A DNA stretch of 51,598 bases, from contig CAZOIA010000013.1 in assembly GCA_964579675.1 (NCBI GenBank), forward strand, positions 1-51,598, written 5' to 3'. Source of the stretch: CAZOIA01 sp964579675. GTDB lineage: Bacteria; Planctomycetota; Phycisphaerae; UBA1845; PWPN01. Within the stretch, counting starts at the first letter, position 1; every line of letters begins with the position of its first letter. The notes under the pieces were generated by a model. It was not told the DNA's origin. It made no database searches and saw only the letters and a program-made list of their open reading frames with translations. Shown piece after piece: positions 41,675-49,357 of this stretch. Both the position numbers and the translations under genes were made by a program.

Positions 41675-44593
41675 TTACGGCAGCTCCTCGGGTTTGCCGA
41701 TCTCGACCTTGACGTCGTGAAGAAGCAAGCCGGCGAGGGCCTCCAGTTCTTTGCGCCAGTTGTCTATGGTCGGTGCGATCGGGTACTGGCGGCCGCGACG
41801 CCAATCGCCGATCAGCCAGTAGCGCAGCTCAGCCTTCTCGTCGAGCCCGCACCTGACGCGTCTCTCCTCGGGCAAGTCGAGCACGTCGATCACGGCCTCC
41901 GGCGCGACGATGAGTCCCATGCCGATCTCGTCGATGGCCGATTCCTGCCACCCCCAACTGCCGAAGCAGCCCTTCTTCGGGTCGGTGAAGAAGCGATCAC
42001 GGGGCAACTTCACCAGTCCCGGCGCGAGAACGACCTCGCCGTCCGCGCCGGCGACGCTGACGCGGACCTCGGTTTCCTGTCTGTCGGCGTAGACGAGGCA
42101 GAGGATACGCACGGTCAGTTCCGGATTATCAGGGACGATGTTGTTGGCGGCGATCTCGATGGCCGCCCGCACCGGCCCCGCGGTCAACATGCGTTTCGTG
42201 AACTTCACCTCACCCTTGCCCGCGGGGTTCTGGACCGGATACGCCTTATCACCGACGTACAGCGCCAGGCCGCCCAGGCCCGACGCCTCGCCCACGTGCA
42301 GGGCATCGATGCCCCATTCGGTCTCCTCGTGATAGCTCGTCGCCCCGATGTTCTCGTAGATCAGCCGGTCAGTCTTCTTACCGAAGAAGTCGAACTGCCC
42401 CCAATAGGCTCGATAGGCCACGCGATTCGATTCCCAGCCGATGTTGGGCGGGACCCAGTCCTCGGCGGTGCCGGTCCTGATGGGGAAGCATGCGTCGCTC
42501 GTTCCCGTCGGCGAGTAATAGACGTAGTACGTGGTTGATGCATTGGCCGGTACGTCTACCAGGAAACTGATTTCCTTTCCGACCTCCGGGTCGATCTCGT
42601 CAACCTGATGCGGTATTTGTCGCCAGTCGATCCATTGCTGTGGCGCGACGACGGCACAGTTGTCCGGGTTGAAGTCGCTCGCCACCGTCTGGATATCCCT
42701 CAGCGCAACCGTGGTCGGCCAATCCACGCGCTGGCCCCGGCCGCTGTTGTCAACTCGGACGATGAGCCGGCGAGAGAACGATCGAAACTCGTCTGCGGGT
42801 TTCGCTGAAGGTGACGTTAGACCATTGGTGATAATCTCACGTGCCGCACCATGGTAATCACCCGCGGCATATAGCGCTTCGATGTCAGCCCATCCGGCGT
42901 GTTGTCCGAAGTGCGCCTTCAAGGCATGGAGCATGCGATCGCGGAGCAAAGCGACGTAGAAGCGTGCCCCGGCCGGCGTCTTGCGCATTCGTTCACCGAG
43001 CCGCGTTGCCGGCATCCACGACGCCAGCTTTGTCAGAAAGAACGTCTCCGCGGGGTCCGGGGAGCTGATCCTGTCCGCAAGGGCCGCTTTGGCCGCGCCG
43101 ATAAACGCCCGGCTGTCGGCCAGCGTCTTCTCCAGTTCTGCCTTATAGAACGTGGAAAGCAACCGCCAGTCCAGGTCGAACTCGCGCCCGTCGTGCCCCT
43201 TCATCTGCCAGTCGAAATCCACCTTGCCGTCCGCGTCCAGGTCCAGTTGCCGGCGGTCGAAGAAGCCGTCCTGGTCCTTGTCGATATACGTGTACTTCGC
43301 GTCGATCCTCCCATCGAAGTCGCAATCGACGTGCAGCCAGCCCTCGCCGGCGCCTTTCAGGTGGAGCCGGTGATCCGTGGGATCGTAGTAGAGGTGCATG
43401 GGCGTGACCGGATTGAGGCTCACCTCGTTGCGCTTGTTGAGCGGGCTGCACGGGGGCCCGCCGACCTGCTCGAAGCTCTTCGACGCATGGGCGATGATGC
43501 CCTCCCATCGTTCGTGAGGGTCGGCGTTGACGTTCCGTTCGGTGTTGGCGTTCATTTCGTCCCAGGTCAGGACGGCCACGACCCAGGGCGCGTTTTCCAC
43601 GAACTTCCGCGCGTGCTCACGCTGTAGCCATCGCTGCGTCGGGATGCCCCGCAGCGTCATACCCTTGACGATGGCGTCGGGCAGGCGGACCGGGTCGTCT
43701 CTGGCGGCCCGCGCGGTGATGGAGAAGTCGTAGTCGTGCGTGTGGCGGCCGAAGGCGTCGTCATCGACGTCGAAGCTGTACCGGATCGCCCGGACCTCGT
43801 CGTCGTGTCCCTCGATCCGCAGGACCACCTCGCTGCAACCGTCCCCGTCGGGATCGTAGAACAGGAACGGGTTCTCGAACGCTGATATCCAGTGGTCGTT
43901 GCCCTCCCGCAGGCCGAAGGCCACCAAGGATTCGTCGCCGCTGAAATGACAGCGGTACTGGCACAAACCCTGGTAGTAGGTGTAATTCACGTCGTACCAG
44001 AGCAGATTGTCGTCGCCGTCGTCCTGGCCCCACCAGACCCGCAGCACGTTGTCGCCGAAGTAGGAGTGGCGTTTCATCCAGAAGTAGAACGCCATTTCGT
44101 CCACGTCGTTATCGCCGTCGTTGTCCTGATAATCGAGCACGACGTCAACCGTGCCGTCCGCTTTCCAGTCGGCCACGTACAGGTCGCTGTCCAGATCGGG
44201 GCCCCGGTGTGCGTCCAGGTCGCCGTCCTCGTCGATCACCCGGACGAGGATCGGTTGGGCCTGGCTCGTGTGCCGGGCGGCAGTGTCGATGAACCAGACC
44301 TCGTCATTCGTGCCGTCACAGTCGCGGTCGAACATCAAGCGCTCGCCAGGCTTGAGCGCCTTGACCGCCTCGATCATGGACGGGTCGAATCGAACCATGT
44401 TGCCGAACACGCGCTCGAACAGTCGCTGCTTTGCGTCCTGCGCTTGAAGCAGGGAAGCGGACATCGCCAGCGCACAGAGAACGGCGGCTGTTGTGAATCG
44501 AGAATTGAGAATTAAGAATTGAGAATCCCGGCGAGCCGCGGGCTTCAGCCCGCGCGGCCAGACGAACCCATGTGAACGTTGATTCCCAAGCAT
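41675..44593 (-). CDS. large exported protein with calcium-type DxDxDG loops and a DUF4861-like C-terminal domain
   Basis: The product of about 972 residues carries many acidic loops of EF-hand or thrombospondin-3 type: DRDCDGTND, DEDGDLDAH, DNDGDNDVDEM, DPDGDGCSE, DCDFDGRID, DKDQDGFFD and DLDADGKVD. The C-terminal 350 residues (from about FSRRLIVRVDNSG) resemble DUF4861, including PQQWIDWRQIPHQVDE and STTYYVYYSP. The first two thirds are paralogous to the protein at 49354-51357. The start is uncertain: ATG 44593 is the first codon outside the upstream gene, but the next 33 residues are encoded by a REP-like palindrome and an A/T-rich repeat before the hydrophobic signal (TTAAVLCALAMSASLLQAQ). 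The open frame continues to 44929 in the wrong frame of the aminotransferase gene and is not used. Confidence 0.7.
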   Translation of the reverse strand: MLGNQRSHGFVWPRGLKPAARRDSQFLILNSRFTTAAVLCALAMSASLLQAQDAKQRLFERVFGNMVRFDPSMIEAVKALKPGERLMFDRDCDGTNDEVWFIDTAARHTSQAQPILVRVIDEDGDLDAHRGPDLDSDLYVADWKADGTVDVVLDYQDNDGDNDVDEMAFYFWMKRHSYFGDNVLRVWWGQDDGDDNLLWYDVNYTYYQGLCQYRCHFSGDESLVAFGLREGNDHWISAFENPFLFYDPDGDGCSEVVLRIEGHDDEVRAIRYSFDVDDDAFGRHTHDYDFSITARAARDDPVRLPDAIVKGMTLRGIPTQRWLQREHARKFVENAPWVVAVLTWDEMNANTERNVNADPHERWEGIIAHASKSFEQVGGPPCSPLNKRNEVSLNPVTPMHLYYDPTDHRLHLKGAGEGWLHVDCDFDGRIDAKYTYIDKDQDGFFDRRQLDLDADGKVDFDWQMKGHDGREFDLDWRLLSTFYKAELEKTLADSRAFIGAAKAALADRISSPDPAETFFLTKLASWMPATRLGERMRKTPAGARFYVALLRDRMLHALKAHFGQHAGWADIEALYAAGDYHGAAREIITNGLTSPSAKPADEFRSFSRRLIVRVDNSGRGQRVDWPTTVALRDIQTVASDFNPDNCAVVAPQQWIDWRQIPHQVDEIDPEVGKEISFLVDVPANASTTYYVYYSPTGTSDACFPIRTGTAEDWVPPNIGWESNRVAYRAYWGQFDFFGKKTDRLIYENIGATSYHEETEWGIDALHVGEASGLGGLALYVGDKAYPVQNPAGKGEVKFTKRMLTAGPVRAAIEIAANNIVPDNPELTVRILCLVYADRQETEVRVSVAGADGEVVLAPGLVKLPRDRFFTDPKKGCFGSWGWQESAIDEIGMGLIVAPEAVIDVLDLPEERRVRCGLDEKAELRYWLIGDWRRGRQYPIAPTIDNWRKELEALAGLLLHDVKVEIGKPEELP
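44538..44553. repeat. REP-like palindrome within the 5' end of the calcium-loop gene
   Basis: The sequence gcgggcttcagcccgc matches the element at 8781-8797. Beside it is a run of attaattct/agaattga-type repeats (44500-44525). If translated it gives PRGLKPAARR, which suggests an element inserted ahead of the signal peptide. Confidence 0.5.
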
Positions 44594-44621
44594 TGTATCA
44601 GAAGCTCCTGGTCTCATGTGA

Positions 44622-45926
44622 TTACACCACGTCCATTGCTTCGCGGACAACCGCCAGCGTCCGTTCCACGTCCTGCGGGGTGTGCGCGGTGGAGACGAAC
44701 CACAGGCCGTCCGGCGTCGTGCGAATCCCGCGCTGCTGCAGGGCCAGGAAGAACCGCTCGCCCGCCTGGGTGTCGCGCGAGGTGAACGTGCGGTAATCGA
44801 CCACCTCTCGGGCGTCGTTGAACGACACGTGGAAGACCGGACCGACGCCGCGGACGTGCACGTGTTTGCCCGCCTTCCTGCCCGCCTCCGCGATGCCCGA
44901 GATGAGTCGGGTTCCCATGGCGTGGGCATGTTTCAGGACCGCGCCGTTATTGGCGGACAGCAGGTTCAATGCAGCCACGGTGGCCGCCATGCATGGCGCA
45001 TTCGAGTTGTACGTGCCCGCGTGCGTGACTGACAGATCGCCGAAGGCCTGCATGTACTGGCGCTTTCCGGCAATCGCGCTGACCGGAAAGCCACCGGCCA
45101 TGCCCTTGGCGAACGTCGCCAGGTCAGGCGTCACGCCGAAGTGTTCCTGAGCGCCGCCCAGGCTCACGCGGAACCCGGTGATGACTTCGTCGAAGATCAG
45201 CAGTGCCCCATGCTTCGTGCACAACTCGCGCAGTCCTTCGAGGTAACCGGGCCGGGGCATGATGGCCCCGCAGTTGCACATGATGGGCTCGCTCAGGACG
45301 CCGGCGATCTGGCCCGGGTGCCGCTCGAACGCGTCTTGAACCAGAGCAAGATCGTTCCAGGGCCGGATGATGAGGTGCTCGGCGTCTGTGGCGACCTGGC
45401 CCTTGCTCACGGGGATCGGAGTGGGCGATTCGCGCGGGCCCGCCTTCTCCAGCGGCGGGGCAAAGCTCCAGAACTGGTTGTCGAACCAGCCGTGATAGTG
45501 GCCCTCGAAGCGGACGATCTTCGTGCGCCCCGTGACCGCGCGGGCCAGGCGAATCGCGCCGTGCACCGCTTCGCTGCCCGAGCTGGCGAAGCGAACCATA
45601 TCCGCGCACGGCACGAGCCGGCAGAACGTCTCAGCGGCGTCGATCTCCAAAGCGTGTTGGCCGGCGTACATCAGGCCGCGATCCATCTGCTTTCTTACCG
45701 CTTCGATCACCGGGCCCGGCGAATGCCCGAGCAGCAGCGGACCCCGGGCCAGCACGTAGTCGATGAACTCGTTGCCGTCCACGTCCCACACGTGCGAGCC
45801 CTCGCCGCGTTCGTAGAACATGGGCACCGGCCGCCAGTTCTTCCGCACGTTGCTGTGAATCCCCCCGGGCGTGGTGTTGCACGCCTGTTCGTAAAGCTTG
45901 CGTGATTGATCGAATCTCGGTTCCAA
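44622..45926 (-). CDS. class III (GSAM-like) PLP-dependent aminotransferase
   Basis: The 434-residue enzyme is related to HemL but differs in key places. It has TPGGIHSNVR near the start, SSGSEAVHGAIRLAR for the PLP phosphate, LIFDEVITGFRV and FAKGMAGGFP with the Schiff-base lysine. The GHYHGW segment and absence of the HemL-type ending suggest an amino-sugar or other amino-acid substrate rather than glutamate semialdehyde. The start is TTG 45926, with GGAGG 10 bases upstream. It sits 28 bases upstream of the calcium-loop gene and 6 bases downstream of the helical-protein gene. Confidence 0.87.
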   Translation of the reverse strand: MEPRFDQSRKLYEQACNTTPGGIHSNVRKNWRPVPMFYERGEGSHVWDVDGNEFIDYVLARGPLLLGHSPGPVIEAVRKQMDRGLMYAGQHALEIDAAETFCRLVPCADMVRFASSGSEAVHGAIRLARAVTGRTKIVRFEGHYHGWFDNQFWSFAPPLEKAGPRESPTPIPVSKGQVATDAEHLIIRPWNDLALVQDAFERHPGQIAGVLSEPIMCNCGAIMPRPGYLEGLRELCTKHGALLIFDEVITGFRVSLGGAQEHFGVTPDLATFAKGMAGGFPVSAIAGKRQYMQAFGDLSVTHAGTYNSNAPCMAATVAALNLLSANNGAVLKHAHAMGTRLISGIAEAGRKAGKHVHVRGVGPVFHVSFNDAREVVDYRTFTSRDTQAGERFFLALQQRGIRTTPDGLWFVSTAHTPQDVERTLAVVREAMDVV

Positions 45927-45932
45927 GCCAGG

Positions 45933-46448
45933 TCAACCTCCAGCTTCTGAATCAGGCCGCCTCACAAGTGAATCAATTTCGCTCTGCAGAGCCAAGAACT
46001 CGTGGCGTCTCTGATCCTGTGCATCGGTCAGAATACTCGCGAGAACGAATTGTATGAACTCGCGACATCGCTTCAGGAGGGGAATCAGGAACTCCATTTT
46101 CCATTCCTTCTCTATTGGCTCGCGTCGTACTGATTCATACGTGAGATGCGCCAAGTCCTGGTTCAGCCGGTTCCGTACGTCTTGGTCGATGTCCACCGGC
46201 CTTGCCAGAAACCCGAAGTCCTCAGCAAGAACGTCGTGCTTATGCCTTCTGTCCTTCGAACGCTCGAAGGAGTGGATGAGGATACGCGTATGCAGGAGGA
46301 CAGACTCGAGATACGCGCAATCATGATGGCATTGAACCTTTCGAAGACATGGCAGTAACAGCACAAGCATCCAGATCTCATAATGGACGCCGCGCAAGAT
46401 GGCCTTGTCTGTGTCTTGGGAGGTCGGTCGGAAAGCTGGTTTGCTCAT
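45933..46448 (-). CDS. small helical protein with a HEPN-like motif, function unknown
   Basis: The 171-residue protein is predicted to be mostly helical (HYEIWMLVLLLPCL, LESVLLHTRILIHSF, VLAEDFGFL). The stretch RLNQDLAH fits the R-x4-6-H pattern of HEPN nucleases or their relatives, but that short motif alone is weak evidence. A similar arrangement of LES.LLH.R and LAEDF occurs in conserved hypothetical proteins I recall from other bacteria. AAGG precedes the ATG. It is inserted between catabolic genes, and its base composition is less GC-rich than theirs, so horizontal acquisition is possible. Confidence 0.6.
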   Translation of the reverse strand: MSKPAFRPTSQDTDKAILRGVHYEIWMLVLLLPCLRKVQCHHDCAYLESVLLHTRILIHSFERSKDRRHKHDVLAEDFGFLARPVDIDQDVRNRLNQDLAHLTYESVRREPIEKEWKMEFLIPLLKRCREFIQFVLASILTDAQDQRRHEFLALQSEIDSLVRRPDSEAGG

Positions 46449-46595
46449 GGTTAGCCTTGAACGTTGTCACCGATGATAGGGGTGAAGGTTTTGACGTTCC
46501 GCATATTCAGCTCGACCTCAACGGCATACCGGCCTCGTTGGACCCATCTTTTTCGCTTTTCGCGCCGTTCTTTCATACATGCCAGCCCGCAGCCG

Positions 46596-47624
46596 TCAAT
46601 TGGCCAACTTGATCTCTTTGCCGGTTTTTGACGACTCATACGCGCCCAGGGCCGCCGCCACTGCCTGGCGGCCGTCCCAGCCGGTGACCGCGGGCGGACG
46701 CTTGTCGGCCACGGCGTCGATGAAGTCCTGACATTGCAGGGTATACGACTCCAGCCGGACCGGATCGAGAAAACCCTTGCCCTGCCAGTCGATCGGGGCC
46801 TGCGTTTCCACGACCTTCCACTCGCCACCGGTCGCCACCCGCAGCTCGCCGTACGCGTCCAGGTCCATCATCCCCTTTTCGCCGATGATCCACGTGCTGA
46901 ACTGCGAGCGCGGAAACGACGGCTTGGGCAACTGGTATGAACACCAGAAGCTGGCGCACGTACCGTCGGTCAGCGTCATCAGCAGCATCGACGTGCCTTC
47001 TACCTTGGCGTCCGGTTCGAGGCTGCCGCACTTGGCGTAGACCGTCTTGATCTCCGCGCCGGTGAACCAGCGAATGCGATCGAAGTTATGGATGCCGTGG
47101 CCAAACAGCGTCCCCAGGTTCTCGGGATCGCTCTGCCACTTGGGCAGCCCACCCAGCCCGGTCGGCACCAGGGACATCTCCTCCATCTGCAGGATTCGCC
47201 CGATCGCCCCTTCGTCGATGAGCTGCTTGGCCCTGATGTTGCACTTTCGCGTTCGTTGCGAAAACGCGATTGACGAGTACACGCCGGCGGCTTTACACGC
47301 ATCGAGGATGGCGTCGCAGTCGTCCACACTGCACGCCATTGGCTTTTCGATGAACACGTGTTTGCCCGCCCTGGCGGCGGGGATGGCCTGTTCGGCGTGC
47401 GCGTGGTGCGGCGTGGCGATGAAGACGGCCGATATGTCATCCCGCGCGAGCAGCGAATCGACCGAGGGTTCCAGGGCAATCGCGTAGTCTTTGGCCAGTT
47501 GCCCCGCCCGGGAGCCGACCGAGACGGCCTTGACGCTGCTCCCTCTGCAGTATTTCGAGATCGTCTCCGTGTAGGTTCGACCCATGAACCCCGAGCCGAT
47601 GATGCCAATACCCACGTCGCTCAT
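46596..47624 (-). CDS. Gfo/Idh/MocA family NAD(P)-dependent oxidoreductase
   Basis: The 342-residue enzyme has the Rossmann motif GIIGSGFMGRTY and an intact EKPMA motif (FIEKPMA) with the catalytic lysine, followed by the C-terminal sheet domain (GTLFGHGIHNFDRIRWFTG). It probably oxidises a sugar, inositol or related cyclitol in the cytoplasm. ATG 47624 is chosen because GGAGG stands 7 bases before it; ATG 47630 would leave only one base. The stop of the upstream symporter gene lies 2 bases away, so import and oxidation are linked. Confidence 0.87.
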   Translation of the reverse strand: MSDVGIGIIGSGFMGRTYTETISKYCRGSSVKAVSVGSRAGQLAKDYAIALEPSVDSLLARDDISAVFIATPHHAHAEQAIPAARAGKHVFIEKPMACSVDDCDAILDACKAAGVYSSIAFSQRTRKCNIRAKQLIDEGAIGRILQMEEMSLVPTGLGGLPKWQSDPENLGTLFGHGIHNFDRIRWFTGAEIKTVYAKCGSLEPDAKVEGTSMLLMTLTDGTCASFWCSYQLPKPSFPRSQFSTWIIGEKGMMDLDAYGELRVATGGEWKVVETQAPIDWQGKGFLDPVRLESYTLQCQDFIDAVADKRPPAVTGWDGRQAVAAALGAYESSKTGKEIKLAN

Positions 47625-47626
47625 GT

Positions 47627-49357
47627 TCATTCCTCCCGAAGTTTTCGTTGCCGCCAACTGCTCAGTACCATCACGCCACCGACCACCAGCAATGCCGCCC
47701 CGATCCACAGGTCCATCGTATAGGCTAGCTCACCGGCCACATACGGCAAGATACCCAGCATCAGGACGCCGATCAGCATGGTGGAAATGCCGACGACGCG
47801 GAACGGTGAGATGACCGCCCCACCGGCCGCCGTCGAGACAGCCAGATCCTCATCCATCTCTCCTACGGGCACGTCTAACCGGCGCATGAATGACTCGGCA
47901 CGCCGGCGCTCCTCTGCCGACTGGGGAAACAGCAGACTCACGCCAACCATCATCCCGGCCGTCGTGATGGTGGTCGCGAAGAGCAGCAGGTTCTCCTTCT
48001 TCCAGGCCGCACCCAGGAATTCGCCTCCGTCCGGTCCCCAGAAGAATAACGCCAATCCCACCGCAATGCCGCCAAGAAAACCAGCCAACGCGCCCGCATT
48101 CGTCATTCGTTTGGACAGCAGACCCAGGAGCATCGGAATGGCTACCGGTGCGGTCGCAACACTGAACAGCTTGACCATGTTGTGGAACTGATCGACGCCG
48201 CTGCCGCCCGCCAGACCGAACGCGACCGCCAGCGCGATCACGCCGATCACCAGGGTCATGAGCCGGCCAATCAACACGAGCTCCCTCGGCCCGGCGCCGG
48301 GGCGGATCAGCCGACGGTAGACATCGTTGGTCAGTACGCTCGCGCACACGTTGTAGTCGCTGCTGAGCATGGACATGGTCGCGGAGAACATGGCGGCGAG
48401 GACCAGCCCCAACATCCCTGCCGGCAACAGGTGGGCACAAAGGGTGGGATAGACCTGACTACTGTCAGCCAAATCGGTCAGGAATTGGCGGGCGGCCATG
48501 GCGGGGATGAACATCAGCGGCGGACCTATGATGTTCAGGGCAACCACCAGCCAGCCCACTTTGCGGGCGTCGGTTTCCTTCGGTACACAGTAGTACCGCT
48601 GAATCAGCGACCAGTTGATGCTGCTGTAGGCCAGTGTAAACAGGAAAACGTTCGACCCAACGTAGATCCAACTGAACTCCGGATGCGTCAGTTTGAAGAA
48701 TCCGGGCGGGGCGGTGTCGAGGAAGTTGCCCAGGCCGCCGGCTTCGGCCAGCGACAACGGCAGGATCACGACGATGGCCGCCGTCATCACCACGAACTGA
48801 ATGAAGTCCGTAACCGCCACCGCCCACAACCCCCCCATGAGGGTATAAGCCAGCATGATGAGCCCGGACCAGAGTATGCTGTCGGTCATGCGCAGCCCGA
48901 GCCCGACGTGAATGAACGTGCCGATCGCGATGAGCTTCAAGCCGTCGTCGATGATCCTCACGGGGATGCCTTCCCAGGCAAACAGTTGCCTGACGGCCGG
49001 GCTGTATCGCGATTCGAGGTACTCGACGGGGCTGTCAATCCGGGCTCGCCGCCACCGGGATGCAAAGAACAGGACGCCTACCACCGTGGCCGGTATGGTT
49101 ACCCAGAACAGCGTCACCGCCACCCAGCCATACTTGTAGGCCAAGGCGGAATAAAACACGAAGGCGAAGACACTGAAACTGCTCATGTAGAACGACACGC
49201 CGCTCAGCCACCAGGGGATGCGATTGCCGCCGCTGAAGTAGTCCTTCATCCCCCGCATGTACCGGTAGAAGTACGCCCCGATGCCCAGCATCAGCGCGAA
49301 GTAGCCGACGAGGACGATCATGTCCGGACGTTCAAGTTGGCTTGCCGCCAGGATCAT
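47627..49357 (-). CDS. sodium:solute symporter (SSS) family transporter
   Basis: The 576-residue membrane protein has about 13 hydrophobic segments and the SSS-family opening (GGNRIPWWLSGVSFYMSSFSVFAF). It uses the sodium gradient to import a sugar, sugar acid or other small organic solute. Its start codon overlaps the stop of the upstream calcium-loop gene (ATGA) and its end abuts the oxidoreductase gene. The cluster context makes it the probable importer of whatever the exported enzymes release. Confidence 0.88.
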   Translation of the reverse strand: MILAASQLERPDMIVLVGYFALMLGIGAYFYRYMRGMKDYFSGGNRIPWWLSGVSFYMSSFSVFAFVFYSALAYKYGWVAVTLFWVTIPATVVGVLFFASRWRRARIDSPVEYLESRYSPAVRQLFAWEGIPVRIIDDGLKLIAIGTFIHVGLGLRMTDSILWSGLIMLAYTLMGGLWAVAVTDFIQFVVMTAAIVVILPLSLAEAGGLGNFLDTAPPGFFKLTHPEFSWIYVGSNVFLFTLAYSSINWSLIQRYYCVPKETDARKVGWLVVALNIIGPPLMFIPAMAARQFLTDLADSSQVYPTLCAHLLPAGMLGLVLAAMFSATMSMLSSDYNVCASVLTNDVYRRLIRPGAGPRELVLIGRLMTLVIGVIALAVAFGLAGGSGVDQFHNMVKLFSVATAPVAIPMLLGLLSKRMTNAGALAGFLGGIAVGLALFFWGPDGGEFLGAAWKKENLLLFATTITTAGMMVGVSLLFPQSAEERRRAESFMRRLDVPVGEMDEDLAVSTAAGGAVISPFRVVGISTMLIGVLMLGILPYVAGELAYTMDLWIGAALLVVGGVMVLSSWRQRKLREE

